From Gammaproteobacteria bacterium (GTDB lineage: Bacteria; Pseudomonadota; Gammaproteobacteria; Pseudomonadales; M0112), in contig SBFY01000126.1 of the NCBI GenBank assembly GCA_006227085.1, positions 1 to 14,755 of the forward strand: 14,755 bases of DNA. The letters run 5' to 3'. Shown piece after piece: positions 6,297 through 14,543 of this stretch. Each line of letters begins with the position of its first letter. Positions within the stretch are counted from its first letter, which is position 1. A program made the translations under genes and the position numbers. Under the pieces are notes generated by a model. The model made no database searches. It was not told the DNA's origin and saw only the letters and a program-made list of their open reading frames with translations.

Positions 6297-9035
6297 TCAA
6301 TGCGCATTCGGCTCATCGCCTGAAATCTTTTTATGCAGGGCACCCCAAATACGCTTCTCGATATCAAGCACCAGAAGCAACAACATACCGCACGCGATAA
6401 CGCGCAATCCGTCATCCAAAGAAACTGGTGCACTGCCAAAAAACCGATGCATAAATGGTGCGTAGGTGAACATCAATTGAAACACCACTACAGCGGTTAC
6501 CGACACCAGCACAACCGGTGTGCCCAGCAAGCCATGCAAAGTAATGGAGGGATTATCCAGATAACGCACAGCAAACAGGTAAAACACCTCCATCACCACC
6601 AAGGTATTCACCGCCAAAGTGCGCGCGGTATCCACATCGCGACCGCTGGCCATCGCCCATTGGTACATACCGAAAATACCTATCAGGAACAACAGCGACA
6701 CCAACGCAATACGCCAAACCAAAAAAGCATTGAGCAAACGCTCATCGGCTGGGCGTGGCGGTCGCTGCATGACATCTGGCTCAGGTGGCTCAAACGCCAG
6801 GCTCATCGCCAGTGCAACCGAGCTGACCATATTGACCCAGAGGATCTGCACGGCCGTGATCGGCAAGGTGAGCCCAGCCAACAAGGCCACAACCAAACTG
6901 GCCGATTCGCCACCATTGATGGGCAAGAAAAATGTTATGCTTTTTTTCAGGTTGGCATAGACCGTACGCCCGGCCTTCACAGCACTAACGATGGTCGCAA
7001 AATTGTCATCCAGCAATACGATTTCCGAGGCTTCCTTGGCGGCCTCAGAGCCTTTCCGCCCCATCGCCACACCAACTTCAGCGCGCTTCAAGGCTGGCGC
7101 ATCATTGACGCCATCACCCGTCATGGCCACTACTTCGCCATCGGCTTGCAAGGCCTTCACCAATCGCAATTTATGCTCCGGACTGGTGCGGGCGAACACA
7201 TCCACCTCAGACACTGCACGCGCCAAACCGGCATCATCGAGTCCATCGATTTCATGGCCGCTGATAACCTGCCGGGCATTGCGCAAACCCAGCTGGCCAG
7301 CAATAGCCTGAGCCGTCAACGCGTGATCACCGGTAATCATTTTGACGCGGATACCAGCCTGTTGGCATTCAGCAACCGCCGTGATCGCTTCTTCCCGTGG
7401 CGGGTCAATCAAACCGGTGACGCCAATCAACTCCAGGCCTGCCTCAACATCAGCAAACGCCAATTCGTGCTGGGAGCTATCCAGTGACTTACGGGCAAAT
7501 GCAAGCACTCGCATGCCATCGGCAGCCAATTCTGCGATACGTGCCTCCCAAGCCTCCTTATCCAACGATTGACCGCCCGCCTCTCCACACTCCATTGTGC
7601 ACATCGATAACAGGCGTTCGGGCGCACCTTTAACAAAAACCCAATGGTGTCCTTCATGATCGTGATGCAGGGTTGCCATGAAGCGATGCTGTGCATCAAA
7701 CGGGATGGCATCCAACCGCGGCTGGGTCCGCCGGTCTTCGTGGCTGTCAAAACCTGCCTTGGTGGCCAGCACAACCAGGGCACCTTCCATCGGATCACCT
7801 TCCACGCGCCAATGCCGATCACGCTCAACCACACTGGCGTCATTGCACAGCAAGGCCGCACGGGCCAATTCACGCACGACAGCGGAAATATTCGCGGCCG
7901 CAGGGCCCTGGCTTTCGATTGCACCATCGGGTGCATAACCCTCCCCGGTCACATGGTAACGTTGGCCTCCAGCCACAACAGCCGCGACCATCATTTCATT
8001 GCGGGTGAGCGTACCGGTCTTGTCGGAACAGATCACGGTGACCGAGCCCAGGGTCTCTATGGCTGGCATCCGCCGCACCACGGCATGACGCCGCGCCATA
8101 CCTTGCACACCGATTGCCAGCGTCACCGTCAGGATGGCTGGCAAGCCCTCCGGGATCGCAGCGACGGTTAATCCCACGACAATCATGAACAACTCACTCG
8201 GCGGGTAATGGCCTAACCCATAACCCAGGGCAAAAATCAGCGCACCCAAACCCACGATCACAAATGAGAGGTACCGCGCAAACACATTCATTTGCCGCAG
8301 CAGCGGTGTAGTCAGTTGCTCGATGTCCGCCAACATGCCGGAGATACGACCGATCTCGGTTTGCGCGCCGGTCGCCACTACTACCCCCCGACCTGTACCG
8401 TAACTAACCATAGTGCCGGAGTAGGCCATATTGCGGCGATCACCCAATGGCAAATCCGCCGCCAATGCAGTGATGACTTTTTCCACCGGCACTGACTCGC
8501 CCGTCAATATGGCTTCTTCAATTTGCAGTGATCGTGTTTCCAACAGGCGCAAATCCGCCGGCACCCGGTCGCCGGCCTCCAGCAACACGATATCCCCCGG
8601 CACCAGGTCTTCGCCAGCAATGGTTTGGCGATGACCGTCGCGCCAAACGGCCGCCTGCGGTGCCAACATGTGGCGAATCGCTGCGAGTGCCTGCTCGGCC
8701 TTGCCTTCCTGGATGAAGCCGACCACAGCCTGCACGACCACCACCAACAGGATGACGCCACTGTCGATCCAGTGCCCCAGCACCGCCGTGATGACCACGG
8801 CAGACAGCAGGATGTACATCAACAGGTTATTGACCTGGCCCAGCAATCGAACCACCACACTGCGTGACGGTTTCGAGGGTAGGCGGTTGGCACCGTACTG
8901 CTGCAAGCGCGCGCTAACATCGCCAGCCGCTAATCCTTGCTCCGTTACCCCAAGGTCTTCCAGTACAACGTCAACAGGACGCGCATGCGCTTCAACGACC
9001 AGTGCATTAATTTTTTCAGTCATCATCATGGCCAT
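6297..9035 (-). CDS. P-type cation-transporting ATPase (P2-like)
   Basis: A 912-residue P-type ATPase with the complete cycle machinery: LTGES at 177-181 (actuator), PEGLPA in M4 at 295-300, the phosphorylation site C-S-D338-K-T-G-T, KGAPE at 469-473 (nucleotide domain), TGD at 568-570 and MTGDGVNDAP at 638-647 (hinge). About ten membrane helices are expected in the usual 4+6 pattern. The overall form resembles P2 ATPases (Ca2+/Na+ type, including bacterial CtpF-like proteins). M5 keeps N707 and E710 in INGGES. M6 reads LWVNMVSS, so Ser739 stands where SERCA has its calcium-binding Asp800; the ion is therefore uncertain. The start region is MAMMMTE with several possible ATGs and no clear ribosome-binding site. 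The gene lies 23 bases after the Na/Pi symporter gene and 25 before the carboxyltransferase gene, and is probably translated from a shared mRNA. Confidence 0.9.
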   Translation of the reverse strand: MAMMMTEKINALVVEAHARPVDVVLEDLGVTEQGLAAGDVSARLQQYGANRLPSKPSRSVVVRLLGQVNNLLMYILLSAVVITAVLGHWIDSGVILLVVVVQAVVGFIQEGKAEQALAAIRHMLAPQAAVWRDGHRQTIAGEDLVPGDIVLLEAGDRVPADLRLLETRSLQIEEAILTGESVPVEKVITALAADLPLGDRRNMAYSGTMVSYGTGRGVVVATGAQTEIGRISGMLADIEQLTTPLLRQMNVFARYLSFVIVGLGALIFALGYGLGHYPPSELFMIVVGLTVAAIPEGLPAILTVTLAIGVQGMARRHAVVRRMPAIETLGSVTVICSDKTGTLTRNEMMVAAVVAGGQRYHVTGEGYAPDGAIESQGPAAANISAVVRELARAALLCNDASVVERDRHWRVEGDPMEGALVVLATKAGFDSHEDRRTQPRLDAIPFDAQHRFMATLHHDHEGHHWVFVKGAPERLLSMCTMECGEAGGQSLDKEAWEARIAELAADGMRVLAFARKSLDSSQHELAFADVEAGLELIGVTGLIDPPREEAITAVAECQQAGIRVKMITGDHALTAQAIAGQLGLRNARQVISGHEIDGLDDAGLARAVSEVDVFARTSPEHKLRLVKALQADGEVVAMTGDGVNDAPALKRAEVGVAMGRKGSEAAKEASEIVLLDDNFATIVSAVKAGRTVYANLKKSITFFLPINGGESASLVVALLAGLTLPITAVQILWVNMVSSVALAMSLAFEPPEPDVMQRPPRPADERLLNAFLVWRIALVSLLFLIGIFGMYQWAMASGRDVDTARTLAVNTLVVMEVFYLFAVRYLDNPSITLHGLLGTPVVLVSVTAVVVFQLMFTYAPFMHRFFGSAPVSLDDGLRVIACGMLLLLVLDIEKRIWGALHKKISGDEPNAH

Positions 9036-9043
9036 ACAAAGAC

Positions 9044-9057
9044 TGGCACATTTGCCA
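9044..9057. other. small hairpin in the symporter-ATPase gap
   Basis: TGGCA - CATT - TGCCA is a perfect 5-bp inverted repeat filling most of the 23-base gap between the symporter stop and the ATPase start. It has no T-run on either side, so it is not a typical terminator. It might affect mRNA processing or translation start, or be chance. Confidence 0.25.
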
Positions 9058-9058
9058 A

Positions 9059-10729
9059 TCAGTCAGCAGGCGGCAATGTTTCATGGGATGGCGCATCATC
9101 TGGTGACAATGTTTCTACTACCTCGCCATTGGTGCGTGTTTCCTCGCGCACTTGCGCCAGGTAACGCATCGCCTTGAACCATTGCTGGGTCATGCGCAGT
9201 TGTTCGCCGATCACATCCAGCACGGCAATCATGTCATCAAAGGGCAGGCGGCCTTCTGTGCCGGCAGTGAGAATTACAGCCTTTGCGGCATCATGGCAGG
9301 CCTGGATATCAGACAACGCCTGCAACGGGTCGCTACCGCCACTGACATCCATCAATGCGTAGATATCACGGCGATACTGGTGCAGCGCTTTCTGTACTGG
9401 CTCATCATGCACTTCCGCCAATCGCGGCTGGTAACGGAACGCATCAGCCGCATCGTTAGCACAGCTGAACAGGTACTGGTCAACGCGCAACAGGCTGGCC
9501 AGGTGATGACTGGTTTCTTCAGACAAGGGGCTGCGTTCAAGGTTCACGATGAATGCGGAGACTTCCGACGACAGGTGGCGGATGATTTCGCGCTCACTCA
9601 TGATGGCAACGCCCTTCGACGCATCAGTGCCAATACTCATTTCCACCAGCTGGCGCACGCGCTCCGCCACGCCCTGCAATTCCAGGATCAGGGCATTCAC
9701 GGCGAGCACTGGTGTGGCTGCAATCGTCTTGTCGAGGTATTTGGGTTTCATGGCCGCTTCTTCGTGCTTGCCAAAACAGCCTTCGAGGAACGTGGCCAAC
9801 CGGCCATTGAGTGGCAACACCAGCAACACACCCAAGACATTAAAAAGGCTATGGAACAGTGCCAGCGTGATGGCCGGCTCAGTCTCCAATCCCAACAAGG
9901 CTTCCAGCGTTCGCACCACAATGAACAGCACGGGCAATAACAAGAGCGCAACGGTTGCGGTGCCCACATTGAACAACACTTGCGCCAACGCCACGCGCTT
10001 GGCATTGGCGGTTGCACCGATGGAGGCAATCGCCGCTGTCGAGGTGGTGCCCACATTGGCACCAATCACCATGGCGGCCGCTGCATACAAACCGATCACA
10101 CCCGTCGCTGCGGCTGTGATGGTCAAGGCAATCGAGGCACTGGAGGATTGCATCAGGATGGTCATCACCACTCCCAGCAACAGGAACAGCAGGATTCCTG
10201 CAATCCCATCCACCTGGATCTTGGTGATATCCAATGCCACCACCAGACCTTCAAACGCGCCTTTCAGCACATCAATGCCGATGAAGAACAACCCGAAGCC
10301 CACCAGCGCCATACCGGCTGCTGCCATGCGCCCTTCACGTTTGACCAGCCGTATGATCATGCCAATCCCCACCATCGGCAGGGCAAAGGCGTGGATATTG
10401 AGTTTGAAACCGATCAGCGCCACCAACCAACCGGTGATGGTGGTACCGATATTGGAGCCATAAATCACGCCGAGGGCCTGGCGCATACTGAGCAGGCCAG
10501 CATTCACAAAACCGATGGAGGCGACGGTGACCGCGCTCGACGATTGCACGATCGCTGTCATCAGGAAACCGGACAGCACCCCGCGATACGGGGTGCGTGT
10601 CGATTGCACGAGGATTTTGCGCAAGGATTTGCCGGCCGCCTGCCTGAGGCCATCGGTCATCATGCCCACGGCCAGCAGGAACAGGCCCAAGCCGCCAATC
10701 ACGGCACCTGCCAGGGAAAGATCCATCAC
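9059..10729 (-). CDS. Na/Pi cotransporter family protein with C-terminal PhoU-like domain
   Basis: A 556-residue membrane transporter of the Na+/phosphate symporter (NptA/PNaS) family. Two inverted transport repeats are visible: QSSSA at 62-66 followed by GSNIGTT at 91-97, and QSSSA at 194-198 followed by GANVGTT at 223-229. About eight hydrophobic helices end near residue 310. Residues from about 330 to the end are soluble and probably helical, as in family members with a PhoU-like tail thought to modulate transport. The reading frame begins with GTG at 10729, but the next codon is ATG (10726-10724) and is as likely a start; neither has a clear Shine-Dalgarno sequence. An 85-base gap separates it from the flavoprotein gene upstream. 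It is the probable first gene of a trio with the P-type ATPase and the carboxyltransferase. Phosphate as the substrate is inferred from the family. Confidence 0.88.
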   Translation of the reverse strand: MMDLSLAGAVIGGLGLFLLAVGMMTDGLRQAAGKSLRKILVQSTRTPYRGVLSGFLMTAIVQSSSAVTVASIGFVNAGLLSMRQALGVIYGSNIGTTITGWLVALIGFKLNIHAFALPMVGIGMIIRLVKREGRMAAAGMALVGFGLFFIGIDVLKGAFEGLVVALDITKIQVDGIAGILLFLLLGVVMTILMQSSSASIALTITAAATGVIGLYAAAAMVIGANVGTTSTAAIASIGATANAKRVALAQVLFNVGTATVALLLLPVLFIVVRTLEALLGLETEPAITLALFHSLFNVLGVLLVLPLNGRLATFLEGCFGKHEEAAMKPKYLDKTIAATPVLAVNALILELQGVAERVRQLVEMSIGTDASKGVAIMSEREIIRHLSSEVSAFIVNLERSPLSEETSHHLASLLRVDQYLFSCANDAADAFRYQPRLAEVHDEPVQKALHQYRRDIYALMDVSGGSDPLQALSDIQACHDAAKAVILTAGTEGRLPFDDMIAVLDVIGEQLRMTQQWFKAMRYLAQVREETRTNGEVVETLSPDDAPSHETLPPAD

Positions 10730-10814
10730 ATCGTCATACCACGCACATCCCGATGATCCATCTTTCCATTATTACCGGACTGGCGCCATCCTGCTGGATG
10801 CAGGTCAAAACCGC

Positions 10815-12512
10815 TTACGACTGCCCGGTGATATGCCGTGCCGCCAGCCAGCCAAAGGTCATGGCAGGGCCCAGGGTCGAACCGGGGCCGGGATAGGTCG
10901 GCAATACCGCCGCCGAACAGTTGCCAATCGCATACAGGCCTTCAACGGCGGAACCGTCTTCCTTTAATACACGGGCATGCGTATCGATCACCAGGCCACC
11001 CTGGGTGCCGAAATCGCCCGGATCAATGCGCATGGCGTAGAACGGCGGCTCCACGATGGGCGCAAGGCAGGGGTTCGGCTGCACCTGCGGGTCACCGTAA
11101 TACCGGTCATACGCTGCTGCCCCGCGCTGGAAGTGGCGATCGTTACCGGTTTTGGCGTCTTCATTCATGTCGGCCACGGTTTTCAGCAGGCCGTTTTCAT
11201 CAATGCCGGCACTGTTCGCCAATTCCTGCAGGGTATTGGCCTTGTGCAGGAAGCCGCTGGCATACCACTCTTTCGGCACCATGAAATCGGGGTTGCTGTC
11301 AGCGGTCAGCAAGGGGCCAACCACATACTGGCGGCGGAAACGGCGATCAAACACCATCCACGCCGGCACCATCGGGTCTTGTTCGTTATGGCGTGCAAAC
11401 AAGGCCAGTTGGTAGGCCATGTAATTCTGCGATTCATTGCTGATGCGTTGGCCGGAACGGCTGACCACCACATTGCCGGGCAAGGATTTTTCCATGATCG
11501 CCAAGCGCGGCAACGGCTCACCCGGTGCCGAGAAGGTCGTGCACCACCAGGCGCCGTTCATTTGCGAAGTCGCTGCACCCACGGCCAGGCCGGCACGGAT
11601 CGCATCACCGGTATTACCCTTCCAGCCGGCACTCCATTCGGTGCTGGTCGGCTTCGGCAAGTACTGGTCACGCATGGCCTGGTTTTTCTCGAACCCGCCA
11701 GCGGCCAGCACCACACCCTTGCGCGCACGAATGCGCAGGGTTTTGCCGTCACGATTCACTTCGGCACCGATCACACGGCCTTGTTCATCGGTGATCAATT
11801 GTGTCATCGCGGTGTTCAGCCACAGCGGCATATTGCGATCAATCATCGACAGGCGCAGGCGTGCAATACCGGCACAACCGTTGGTGATGCGGCGCGAGCG
11901 TTTGTCTTTCAAACGCCACGGCAAATCCAGCCAGTACTGCAACATCAATTTGAAGGTGATGCCAATCCAGCCAGGTGAACGGCTGACCAATACCGCCGCC
12001 TCTTTCTGCTGGATAGCGATGCGGTCGAACAGGTACATCATGTGGTGGGTTTGCACCAACTGCTTCCACTCGTCACCGAGGTCGGAAATGTTGAGCGGTT
12101 CCGGCTCCAGCGAGCGATGGCCATTACGCGCACCGGGCTTGTCAGAGTAGTAATCGGGGTAATGCGCCAGCGATTCGTAACGCACGCGGGTACGCTCGTG
12201 CAGGAAGTCGATCATGCGCGGGCCTTCCTTTATATAGGTATCGAGCATCACGCGCGGCACCACCGGCGGGATGGTCGCCTCCAGGTAAGCTCGGGCATCG
12301 GCTGGCGAGTCGTCAGCGCCTTCGGCCTTGGCGTAGCGGTTATTGGGAATCCAGACCCCACCGCCGGACAGCGAGCTGCAGCCACCGTACTGGCTGGCTT
12401 TCTCGATCACCAGCACATCGGTTTCACCGTATTCGTAACAGCTCAATGCGGCGGTCAGGGCGCCGTTGCCCGAGCCGACCACCAGCACACCGGTTTCATG
12501 ATCGAATTGCAT
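10815..12512 (-). CDS. FAD-dependent KstD-like flavoprotein (3-ketosteroid dehydrogenase / fumarate reductase family)
   Basis: A 565-residue flavoprotein. VVGSGNGALTAAL (11-23) is the Rossmann GxGxxG site, E37 fits the ribose-binding acid, and GGCSSLSGGGVWIP (43-56) is the FAD-proximal loop of the fumarate-reductase/KstD superfamily. The C-terminal block RIDPGDFGTQGGL (495-507) and TYPGPGSTLGPAMTFGWLA (539-557) strongly resembles 3-ketosteroid 1- or 4-dehydrogenases; Y540 and G544 have the spacing of the KstD catalytic Tyr487/Gly491. Y118/Y121/Y122 could supply the other active-site tyrosine. The true substrate may be a steroid or another ring ketone; no other steroid genes are in the window. 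The ATG at 12512 is chosen because GGAG (12520-12523) sits seven bases before it. A longer frame to 12533 would begin with TTG inside the leader and lacks such a site. A terminator at 12550-12569 separates it from the gene upstream. Confidence 0.82.
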   Translation of the reverse strand: MQFDHETGVLVVGSGNGALTAALSCYEYGETDVLVIEKASQYGGCSSLSGGGVWIPNNRYAKAEGADDSPADARAYLEATIPPVVPRVMLDTYIKEGPRMIDFLHERTRVRYESLAHYPDYYSDKPGARNGHRSLEPEPLNISDLGDEWKQLVQTHHMMYLFDRIAIQQKEAAVLVSRSPGWIGITFKLMLQYWLDLPWRLKDKRSRRITNGCAGIARLRLSMIDRNMPLWLNTAMTQLITDEQGRVIGAEVNRDGKTLRIRARKGVVLAAGGFEKNQAMRDQYLPKPTSTEWSAGWKGNTGDAIRAGLAVGAATSQMNGAWWCTTFSAPGEPLPRLAIMEKSLPGNVVVSRSGQRISNESQNYMAYQLALFARHNEQDPMVPAWMVFDRRFRRQYVVGPLLTADSNPDFMVPKEWYASGFLHKANTLQELANSAGIDENGLLKTVADMNEDAKTGNDRHFQRGAAAYDRYYGDPQVQPNPCLAPIVEPPFYAMRIDPGDFGTQGGLVIDTHARVLKEDGSAVEGLYAIGNCSAAVLPTYPGPGSTLGPAMTFGWLAARHITGQS

Positions 12513-12549
12513 GAGGATTCTCCGTAACGACAAAGAACTAGCCTATCAG

Positions 12550-12569
12550 AAAAAGGGCGCAGAGCACCC
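12550..12569 (-). terminator. Rho-independent terminator after the GT-C gene
   Basis: On the - strand, seven bases after the GT-C stop codon, GGGTGC - TCT - GCGCCC forms a six-pair stem (one U-G pair) with a three-base loop, followed directly by TTTTT. This is a compact intrinsic terminator. It implies that the KstD-like gene downstream has its own promoter, which must lie in or near the short 12513-12549 leader; I see no convincing one. Confidence 0.7.
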
Positions 12570-12576
12570 GATCACT

Positions 12577-14280
12577 TCAGTCACCAACTTTTTCGCTTTT
12601 TCCCAATCCTTGGCGCTGACGCCAAGAAGCTTCAATTATGATCACCTCTTCCGCCTTCAATGGTGGACCCGGCCGGGAAACCCGCCGGATTTCAGCGTGA
12701 TTGAAATCCATCCACATATTCGGCTTGAAGGCCATCACATACTCGATGGGCGCCTCCCGATCATGAGCCATATGCCTTTTTTTTCCGATCTTGACCGGCG
12801 TCCTGGCAACAACCCAGTCATTCAGCCCGAGAAGATCAATGATCGCCACGCCAGGCAGCATCCAACCGACAACCCCGACCGCCTGGGCAGGCAAAACATC
12901 AATGGCTTCAGGATTCCATGTGCCATACTGCTCACGCTCAGGCATCATTGATAGCAGGTAGTTTGTAAAATGCACTTGCGTGTGATGTCTACCACAAATA
13001 ACCCTGGGGATAAGCCATTGCTGCATGCTATCCAACTGCCTGCCATACCATTTCAAACCTTTTGGCAGCACCGGTTCTAACAAAACCGCACGATCCTCAT
13101 TTGCAGCAATTTCAGGTGGGATCTTCCTTGCCTCCCACCAATGCAACCAGGCAAATGGTAGCGCCAGGAAAACATGCAAGAACACAATAATTATCAAACT
13201 CTTCTTTGTTGATAAAAATTTATTACACAAATATAACAGGGCAAAAAACACAACGGGAACACTGGCGCTATAAACACGGTATTCAAAAACATCGCCGCCA
13301 ACAATCAATGTGTAATAGCAGAGACAAACTATAAATGTAACCAGCACGGAATCACTTATCGCACTTGTTTTAAAATAATGGTCAATAACCCCTCTGAAAC
13401 CAAACCCTGAATAACTCGCTGCCAGTTTACGGGTTTTATCCCAAATAATGCGGGGCCACCATAGTGCCAATAACAACAAAAACCACCACAGTCCATTTTC
13501 CAACACATAAGAAGCAAAATACCTGACCCCTGCTTCCGGCCATGGACCTGTGTATTTCGCATAATATGTATTAGGCAGCCATTCCCCATAAAAACTGAAT
13601 CTCCATGATAAATGCACCGCGGCAAGCAGAATCATTGCCGCCAACAAAAGAAGAAAAACCCTGTTCTTGCTTAACCAAAAAGCCACGAGTGAGCAAACCA
13701 GAGTGGCGATGAGATACAACTGCCCCTCTGGTCTCGACAAATATATTGCCGATGCGCATAAAGCCATAAAAATAAAGTGCTTAACACGATAACTTTCCTG
13801 AAACAAAAAACCGGAAAATAACCATGCAAGCACAAGAAAATTGAACATGGAAGTTTCAAGACCGGAGCTACTCCATGTAATAAAATTCCGATGAAGCAGC
13901 AAACCAAAAACCAGCAACCACATTAAGGGCAATCGCAATTTTTCAAATTGCATTTTCAGGGGGAAGCGCATCAGAATCCACGCAGACAATCCCAGTGACG
14001 CATAAGAAAAAAACAGGGACCAATAGTGGGATGTGATATCTGGGGAAATGCCAGTGACTCGCCAGCTGACATCTAACAACACCAACCATAGCAAACTTGA
14101 ATAACCTTCTACTGGCAAAAACGGGAAAGGGTTCCAGACATAGCCATACCCCTGAATGCTATTTGCTGCATATCGGTAGAAAATATAAGCGTCGTCCACA
14201 GTGAAATGCAGGATGTTCCATCCTGCAAAGCAAAGCACGCTTGCCACCACAAGCAGGCCTATAACGGATAACCGATTCAA
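12577..14280 (-). CDS. putative GT-C-type membrane glycosyltransferase
   Basis: A 567-residue polytopic membrane protein with about ten or more hydrophobic helices. It carries marks of GT-C glycosyltransferases that use lipid-linked sugars outside the inner membrane (AftB-like and related families): D29-D30 in TVDDAYIFYRYAAN after the first helix, the likely catalytic site; VEGYSSLLW at 57-65; WLPNTYYAKY at about 234-243; GGD at 328-330; and DLLGLNDW at 482-489 in the C-terminal soluble part. Acceptor and sugar cannot be read from the sequence. The start is set at TTG (14280) because AAAGGAGAG (14288-14296) lies upstream with AGGAG ending nine bases before it. The frame also opens at a GTG (14313), which would give 578 residues but has no such site. 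Base composition is clearly lower in GC than neighbouring genes, especially 13150-13400, which suggests horizontal acquisition. Confidence 0.7.
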   Translation of the reverse strand: MNRLSVIGLLVVASVLCFAGWNILHFTVDDAYIFYRYAANSIQGYGYVWNPFPFLPVEGYSSLLWLVLLDVSWRVTGISPDITSHYWSLFFSYASLGLSAWILMRFPLKMQFEKLRLPLMWLLVFGLLLHRNFITWSSSGLETSMFNFLVLAWLFSGFLFQESYRVKHFIFMALCASAIYLSRPEGQLYLIATLVCSLVAFWLSKNRVFLLLLAAMILLAAVHLSWRFSFYGEWLPNTYYAKYTGPWPEAGVRYFASYVLENGLWWFLLLLALWWPRIIWDKTRKLAASYSGFGFRGVIDHYFKTSAISDSVLVTFIVCLCYYTLIVGGDVFEYRVYSASVPVVFFALLYLCNKFLSTKKSLIIIVFLHVFLALPFAWLHWWEARKIPPEIAANEDRAVLLEPVLPKGLKWYGRQLDSMQQWLIPRVICGRHHTQVHFTNYLLSMMPEREQYGTWNPEAIDVLPAQAVGVVGWMLPGVAIIDLLGLNDWVVARTPVKIGKKRHMAHDREAPIEYVMAFKPNMWMDFNHAEIRRVSRPGPPLKAEEVIIIEASWRQRQGLGKSEKVGD

Positions 14281-14304
14281 TACACCACTCTCCTTTCGCA
14301 CATA

Positions 14305-14320
14305 TCCTGTCACAACAGGA
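14305..14320. promoter_or_regulatory. inverted repeat in the leader of the GT-C gene
   Basis: TCCTGT (14305-14310) and ACAGGA (14315-14320) form a perfect 6-bp dyad with a 4-base spacer, nine bases upstream of the AAAGGAGAG ribosome-binding site. It could be an operator or an mRNA hairpin controlling translation. It spans the alternative GTG start, which makes that start less likely. Confidence 0.4.
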
Positions 14321-14488
14321 AAGTACCGATACCAACTACCGGCACACCAACCTCATGAACAATCAGGATCAGGGTAACATTTCGCTATCGGGAGTAAACG
14401 AGGAATGCCTGTAAATTTCCCTTCTAGTCCACCCGGGTTAAGGGCCTGGGCGAATTGGTCATGATCAGATTCCCTGCACGCCCGCCCT

Positions 14489-14516
14489 TTGAACTCCCAC
14501 AGCTTTGCCCTACACT
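14489..14516 (+). promoter_or_regulatory. candidate sigma-70 promoter for the STAS-MlaE-like gene
   Basis: TTGAAC (14489-14494, 4 of 6 bases of the -35 consensus) and TACACT (14511-14516, 4 of 6 of the -10 consensus) have a 16-base spacer. Transcription would start about 20 bases before the ATG at 14544. The rest of the 14321-14488 interval, between divergent genes, shows no clear feature. Confidence 0.4.
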
Positions 14517-14543
14517 GCTGGCAGGCCTGACGGAACCGTGCCC

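Noticed and set aside
6333..7487. Long + strand open frame of 384 codons opposite the P-type ATPase gene
   Set aside because: It lies wholly antisense to a gene with every catalytic motif intact, and its product is rich in His, Gln and Arg with no recognisable domain.
9152..10463. Overlapping + strand open frames opposite the Na/Pi symporter
   Set aside because: They mirror a transporter with both QSSSA repeats in place; their compositions are typical of antisense translations.
10787..10800. CATCC/GGATG hairpin downstream of the KstD-like gene as a terminator
   Set aside because: Only five pairs and no following T-run on the - strand.
10803..10808. TTGACC on the - strand as the -35 of a promoter for the Na/Pi trio
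   Set aside because: No -10-like hexamer at 15-19 bases; the AT-rich TAATAAT is about 28 bases away.
10977..11978. Long + strand open frame of 333 codons opposite the KstD-like gene
   Set aside because: Antisense shadow of a well-supported flavoprotein; the product shows no motif or plausible composition.
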